Shown in pieces: positions 6,644-9,615 of a DNA stretch of 9,615 bases (position 1 is the stretch's first letter; every line of letters starts with the position of its first letter). This DNA comes from JASFTV01 sp050050615. GTDB lineage: Bacteria; Desulfobacterota; DSM-4660; Desulfatiglandales; HGW-15. A program made the position numbers and the translations under genes. The stretch spans positions 1 to 9,615 of the forward strand of contig JASFTV010000115.1 in assembly GCA_050050615.1 (NCBI GenBank), read 5' to 3'. A model generated the notes under the pieces. It was not told the DNA's origin and did no database searches. It saw only the letters and a list, made by a program, of their open reading frames with translations.

Positions 6644-6647
6644 TCAA
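6619..6647 (-). promoter_or_regulatory. sigma-70-type promoter for the ferritin-like gene
   Basis: Reading the - strand, a perfect -35 box TTGACA (complement of 6642-6647) is followed after 17 nt by TAAGAT (complement of 6619-6624; four of six consensus bases). Transcription would begin near 6612 and give a leader of about 27 nt that includes the AAGGAGG site. The pattern was read by eye only. Confidence 0.55.
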
Positions 6648-6690
6648 AAGAAACTGCGGGACATAGGGAGACAGAAGAGGAGGGAAAGTT

Positions 6691-7866
6691 ATGAGAGATT
6701 ATCTGATCATAGGAAACGGCGTGGCCGGCACGACCGCTGCGGAAAATATCCGCAAGTATGACAAAGATGGCTCCATAACCATTGTTACAGATGAAGCGAC
6801 TCCATTTTATTACCGGATCAGGTTAAACGAATACTTGTCGGGGGACCTTGCGGAAGAGAAGCTAATCGGCAAGAAGGACCAGTGGTACAAGAATCAGAAT
6901 ATCGATCTCAAACTCAGCACTCGAATTCAAGGCGGGGATTCAAAAGAAAAAGCAATCATCACGCAAGATGATCAAAGGCTCTCCTACGATCGGCTTCTGA
7001 TAGCAACCGGAAGCCATTCCTTTATTCCGCCCATAAAGGGTTCTGACAAGAAGGGCGTCTTCGCTTTGCGTTCTATGCAGGATGCTCGGGACATCTCTGC
7101 CTGGGCAAAGGATAGTGGGGAGGTGGTCATTATCGGAGGCGGTCTGCTCGGTCTGGAAGCAGGGAATGCCCTCCGCAAACTGGTTAACAACGTGATGGTG
7201 GTGGAGTTTTTTCCAAGGCTTCTGCCGAGGCAATTGGACGTTGATGGCGCAAAGAGGCTGCAGAGTATCATGGAGGGGATGGGATTTTCCTTCAGGCTCG
7301 GGGCGAAGACGCAGGAGATCACAGGCGATGACCAGGTCAAGGGAGTTCTTCTGGAAGGTGGAGAGTCCCTATCGGCGCGGATGGTCATCATTTCGGCCGG
7401 GGTTCGACCCAACTTGGAAATGGCCAAGGCTTTGAACTTGGACCATGACAAAGGCATCAAGGTGGATGACCGCATGAGGACAAGCCAACCGGATATCTAT
7501 GCTGCAGGGGATGTGGCTGAGTATGAAGGCATTCCTTATGGCATCTGGCCTGCCGCCATGGAGCAGGGGCAAGTGGCGGGGATCAACATGGCTGGCGGTG
7601 ACGCCGTCTATAAAGGAACAGTCATGGCCAATACTCTGAAGGTGGTGGGCATTGACTTGGCCTCGGCGGGAAACATTGATGCGGAAAACGAATTAGAATC
7701 CAAAGTGGTTACAAAGGAAAAGATTTACAAGAAGATTGTCGTGGATAAAGATCAAATCATCGGGTGTATCATGCTGGGCGATACAAAAGGGTTCAACAAG
7801 GTCACGAAGATGATGTCAGAAAAGCAGGATGTCTCGCAGATAAAGAATCAGATTCTATCTGAGTGA
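6691..7866 (+). CDS. FAD-dependent NAD(P)H oxidoreductase, rubredoxin reductase / NirB N-terminal-like
   Basis: A 391-residue cytoplasmic flavoprotein of the two-dinucleotide-binding pyridine-nucleotide disulfide oxidoreductase fold. It has FAD-binding GNGVAG (8-13), ATGS (105-108), NAD(P)H-binding GGGLLGLE (149-156), SAGVRPN (235-241) and YAAGDVAEY (270-278, the second FAD contact). Only one cysteine (Cys359) is present and there is no CxxxxC, so it is not a disulfide reductase. This matches enzymes passing electrons from NAD(P)H to rubredoxin or to a protein partner, and also the N-terminal part of assimilatory nitrite reductase. The strong GAGGAGGG (6677-6684) lies 6 nt before ATG 6691. 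It is divergent from the ferritin-like gene by 105 nt, so a role in supplying electrons to that protein or to a rubredoxin encoded elsewhere is plausible but not shown. The exact electron acceptor cannot be told from sequence. Confidence 0.9.
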   Translation: MRDYLIIGNGVAGTTAAENIRKYDKDGSITIVTDEATPFYYRIRLNEYLSGDLAEEKLIGKKDQWYKNQNIDLKLSTRIQGGDSKEKAIITQDDQRLSYDRLLIATGSHSFIPPIKGSDKKGVFALRSMQDARDISAWAKDSGEVVIIGGGLLGLEAGNALRKLVNNVMVVEFFPRLLPRQLDVDGAKRLQSIMEGMGFSFRLGAKTQEITGDDQVKGVLLEGGESLSARMVIISAGVRPNLEMAKALNLDHDKGIKVDDRMRTSQPDIYAAGDVAEYEGIPYGIWPAAMEQGQVAGINMAGGDAVYKGTVMANTLKVVGIDLASAGNIDAENELESKVVTKEKIYKKIVVDKDQIIGCIMLGDTKGFNKVTKMMSEKQDVSQIKNQILSE

Positions 7867-7895
7867 TGCACGGGAGTCAGGCAATCCTGTTTAAA

Positions 7896-7917
7896 CGTCA
7901 GCAAGACGGCTTTTTTT
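7896..7917 (+). terminator. weak possible terminator after the flavoprotein gene
   Basis: CGTC (7896-7899) and GACG (7905-7908) can pair around AGCAA, followed by GC and seven Ts (7911-7917), 30 nt after the stop codon. The T-run and position are right but the stem is only 4 bp. The rest of 7867-8037 is pyrimidine-rich and shows no gene. Confidence 0.35.
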
Positions 7918-8026
7918 CCTGCGAGAATGATTCTACTTTTATTTTCTCTCACGATTTTTCTCTGGGTAAGTGGTTGCTGGAGGAAGATGATGCTGGTGTG
8001 CTAATTAGTCAACAATTCAACAACGT

Positions 8027-8053
8027 CCCCACTTAGGCTATTTCTTGGTGGGG
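8027..8053 (-). terminator. weak hairpin overlapping the AsmA stop codon
   Basis: CCCCAC (8027-8032) and GTGGGG (8048-8053) are complementary across a 15-nt loop that contains the AsmA stop codon (8038-8040). On the - strand the hairpin is followed by a moderately T-rich stretch but no T-run, so it may act as a poor terminator or mRNA 3' end stabiliser, or may be chance. Confidence 0.22.
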
Positions 8054-9561
8054 TGGGCAATAGAACCTCTGTAAAAAGGCTTGCCTTTGCGTTTAACGAA
8101 AAGGCGTTTTGCCTTTTTGAATATGGAGGTAAACATCCCTGTAAGGGACTGGGTTGTGAGTTTATCTTTGTCAAACTGGGGATTATCAAATCTACCAGTG
8201 ATTTTTTGGCTGTATTTTGCGTATCCTTTTTCATCCACCACAGCAACGACAACGTGATCAAATTCACGACGTATAAGGTTCAGTCTTCCTTTGAGGGCGA
8301 TCCGGTTCTTTTTGGTTGCAATGGCCACGTCTTTTGCGAAAGCAATGCCGTTGGATATTTTCCACTCTGAGATGAATTGCGTAATTTGGCTCTGTCCGGA
8401 ACCGATCCCTGTACCGAGTTTGGCGGCATCAAAGCCTTTCGTCGCCAGCAGAGCAAGAGGCGCCGCAAAACCCAGGGGTGCCGAAAGCAGGACGGCACCC
8501 AAGTCGACGAGGTCGATATTCTGGGTCTTATCATATCTCTCCAGGATTTTATCAATATCATAAAGACAGAAGCGGCAATTGCTCCCTCGTATCACCACCT
8601 GGCCTTTTAAGCTCCTGATGATGTCATTCGAACCACTCCCCGTGGCACTGACGCGGGCGTCAATGCTTGAATAACCTCTTAAGATCTGGGATCTGAGGAG
8701 CCTCTTTGTTGTCCTTTGAAGATTCAGTTTTGGAATCGTTTGCTCGATCCTGAAGAATGGCCTTTTCCGGTTTGTATCAATACTTAGACTGCCTTTGGCC
8801 TCGGAGCCAAGAATCGTGTAGCGCATGGGCTCAAGCCTGATCTTTCCTCCTTTGGTTGAAAAATCGGTGATGATCCTGAAAAGCTTGAGGTCACCGCAGC
8901 GGAAAGCCTTGGCGGTTAGATGCCCTTTTAGAACAAGGGCATTAAACAAACCTCTCGCCTGGTTTCCCTTCAAGTAGGCATCGCTAAGCTGAGGATTTTT
9001 TATGCTTATATTGAAACCCTGGAGCCGACTCCTTCTTTTGGATTTCCGATCCACAAAGGTAAGATTCCCATTGGAGACGGAAATGTTTACGATTTCAAGG
9101 GATAGGAATGCCTGTTTGGTCTTCGTCAGGTCCGGTTTTTTGGAAGAAGACTTTTTCCTTTTTGGGGGTTGTTCAAAATTAAAGACACCCTTGGCATTTT
9201 GCTCGATTCGAATGACCGGGTTGATCACTCTGACGCTCTTTACGCGAAACTCTCGATGTAAGAGAGGTTCGATTTCCAGGGCGACTTGTACTCTCTGGAT
9301 GGAAAGGAGATCTCCTTTGGAAAAACCTGGTCCGTTTCTCACATGAATGTCGCGGATGGACGCACCGATGTGAGGGGTGGCCGAAAGGGAGATCTTTCCG
9401 TTTATCCTTACCTCTCTATTCAGGGCTTTGCTGGCTGCCTTCTCAATGCGTGGCTTGTATTGGTTCAGATCGACGCAAAAGTATAGGGCCGTAGCAGCGA
9501 GTAAAATCACCACTATGGCGGTCCCAAGGAAAAATAGAAGGAATCTGAATATCTTATTCAT
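8038..9561 (-). CDS. AsmA family envelope protein
   Basis: A 507-residue protein anchored in the inner membrane by one N-terminal helix (residues ~6-28, strongly hydrophobic) with the rest expected in the periplasm. Right after the helix comes the AsmA signature: VDLNQYKPRIEKAASKAL (30-47), VRINGKISLSATPHIGASIRDIHVRNGPGF within 51-80, then EIEPLLHREFRVKSV (97-110). A basic, low-complexity Lys/Ser linker (133-150) interrupts the first half. The C-terminal part has the AsmA_2-like region with NIDLVDLGAVLLSAPLGFAAPLAL, and ends in a very basic tail. AsmA/TamB relatives are long beta-groove proteins thought to move or organise phospholipid between membranes, so the gene implies a diderm envelope; its specific role here is inferred. 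Length is within the family range (E. coli AsmA 617). ATG 9561 is preferred over the TTG at 9564; CAGG (complement of 9571-9574) lies 9 nt upstream. The neighbours show no functional link. Confidence 0.9.
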   Translation of the reverse strand: MNKIFRFLLFFLGTAIVVILLAATALYFCVDLNQYKPRIEKAASKALNREVRINGKISLSATPHIGASIRDIHVRNGPGFSKGDLLSIQRVQVALEIEPLLHREFRVKSVRVINPVIRIEQNAKGVFNFEQPPKRKKSSSKKPDLTKTKQAFLSLEIVNISVSNGNLTFVDRKSKRRSRLQGFNISIKNPQLSDAYLKGNQARGLFNALVLKGHLTAKAFRCGDLKLFRIITDFSTKGGKIRLEPMRYTILGSEAKGSLSIDTNRKRPFFRIEQTIPKLNLQRTTKRLLRSQILRGYSSIDARVSATGSGSNDIIRSLKGQVVIRGSNCRFCLYDIDKILERYDKTQNIDLVDLGAVLLSAPLGFAAPLALLATKGFDAAKLGTGIGSGQSQITQFISEWKISNGIAFAKDVAIATKKNRIALKGRLNLIRREFDHVVVAVVDEKGYAKYSQKITGRFDNPQFDKDKLTTQSLTGMFTSIFKKAKRLFVKRKGKPFYRGSIAHPTKK

Positions 9562-9615
9562 CAACGTTTACCTGCAAGGAGACCCCCCACCAGCCGCCCG
9601 CCGCACGCCCAGACG

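Noticed and set aside
7923..7934. AGAAT-G-ATTCT palindrome in the gap after the flavoprotein gene
   Set aside because: It is short and A/T-rich with a one-base loop, and is expected by chance.
1..9615. CRISPR array, tRNA or rRNA, insertion sequence, phage or defence genes
   Set aside because: No regularly spaced repeats, tRNA-like cloverleaf, transposase, integrase or defence-family motif was seen on either strand.

Overview
The window is a stretch of a chromosome of moderate GC content carrying six genes, one of them cut by the left edge. The gene set points to an anaerobic Gram-negative bacterium, most likely in the Desulfobacterota (former Deltaproteobacteria). The signs are a fused transaldolase/phosphoglucose isomerase, a proteobacterial-type glucokinase, a rubrerythrin-like ferritin-fold protein next to a rubredoxin-reductase-like flavoprotein, and an AsmA protein that implies an outer membrane. 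This placement comes from gene content and was not tested by phylogeny. I see no rRNA or tRNA gene, CRISPR array, insertion sequence, phage gene or plasmid gene.

Region 1 (1-4247, + strand) is a sugar-phosphate cluster. It holds the C-terminal part of 6-phosphogluconolactonase (pgl), a 942-residue transaldolase-phosphoglucose isomerase fusion, and glucokinase (glk). Gaps are about 30 nt, each gene has its own ribosome binding site, and no terminator is visible between them, so they probably form one operon that continues upstream. Together they phosphorylate glucose, interconvert glucose-6-P and fructose-6-P, open the lactone of the oxidative pentose phosphate pathway, and run the transaldolase step of its non-oxidative half. 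In the isomerase half the order of the recognisable active-site motifs differs from classical Pgi, which is the most interesting protein-level observation here.

Region 2 (4248-5822) has a 258-nt leader with nested and alternative inverted repeats. It is followed by one + strand gene encoding two glycosyltransferase-fold domains in a single chain, a TIGR04282/DUF2064-type domain followed by a TIGR04283-type GT2 domain with a C-terminal hydrophobic segment.

Region 3 (5823-6123) is a gene-free gap between convergent genes. It holds two adjacent inverted repeats that look like a dispersed extragenic palindrome, and a near-perfect bidirectional rho-independent terminator.

Region 4 (6124-7866) is a divergent pair sharing a 105-nt promoter region. 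The - strand gene encodes a cysteine-free, four-helix ferritin-like (rubrerythrin-like) di-iron protein. The + strand gene encodes an FAD/NAD(P)H oxidoreductase of the rubredoxin-reductase/NirB-N-terminal type. The likely shared theme is reductive handling of oxygen or peroxide. A good sigma-70-type promoter (TTGACA, 17 nt, TAAGAT) serves the - strand gene.

Region 5 (7867-9615) has a short convergent gap and then an AsmA-family inner-membrane-anchored envelope protein on the - strand. The last ~35 bases are strikingly GC-rich.

None of the genes is unknown at family level. The points most worth a second look are the motif order in the Tal-Pgi fusion, the double-glycosyltransferase fusion, the structured leader at 4354-4454 and the ferritin/flavoprotein divergon.
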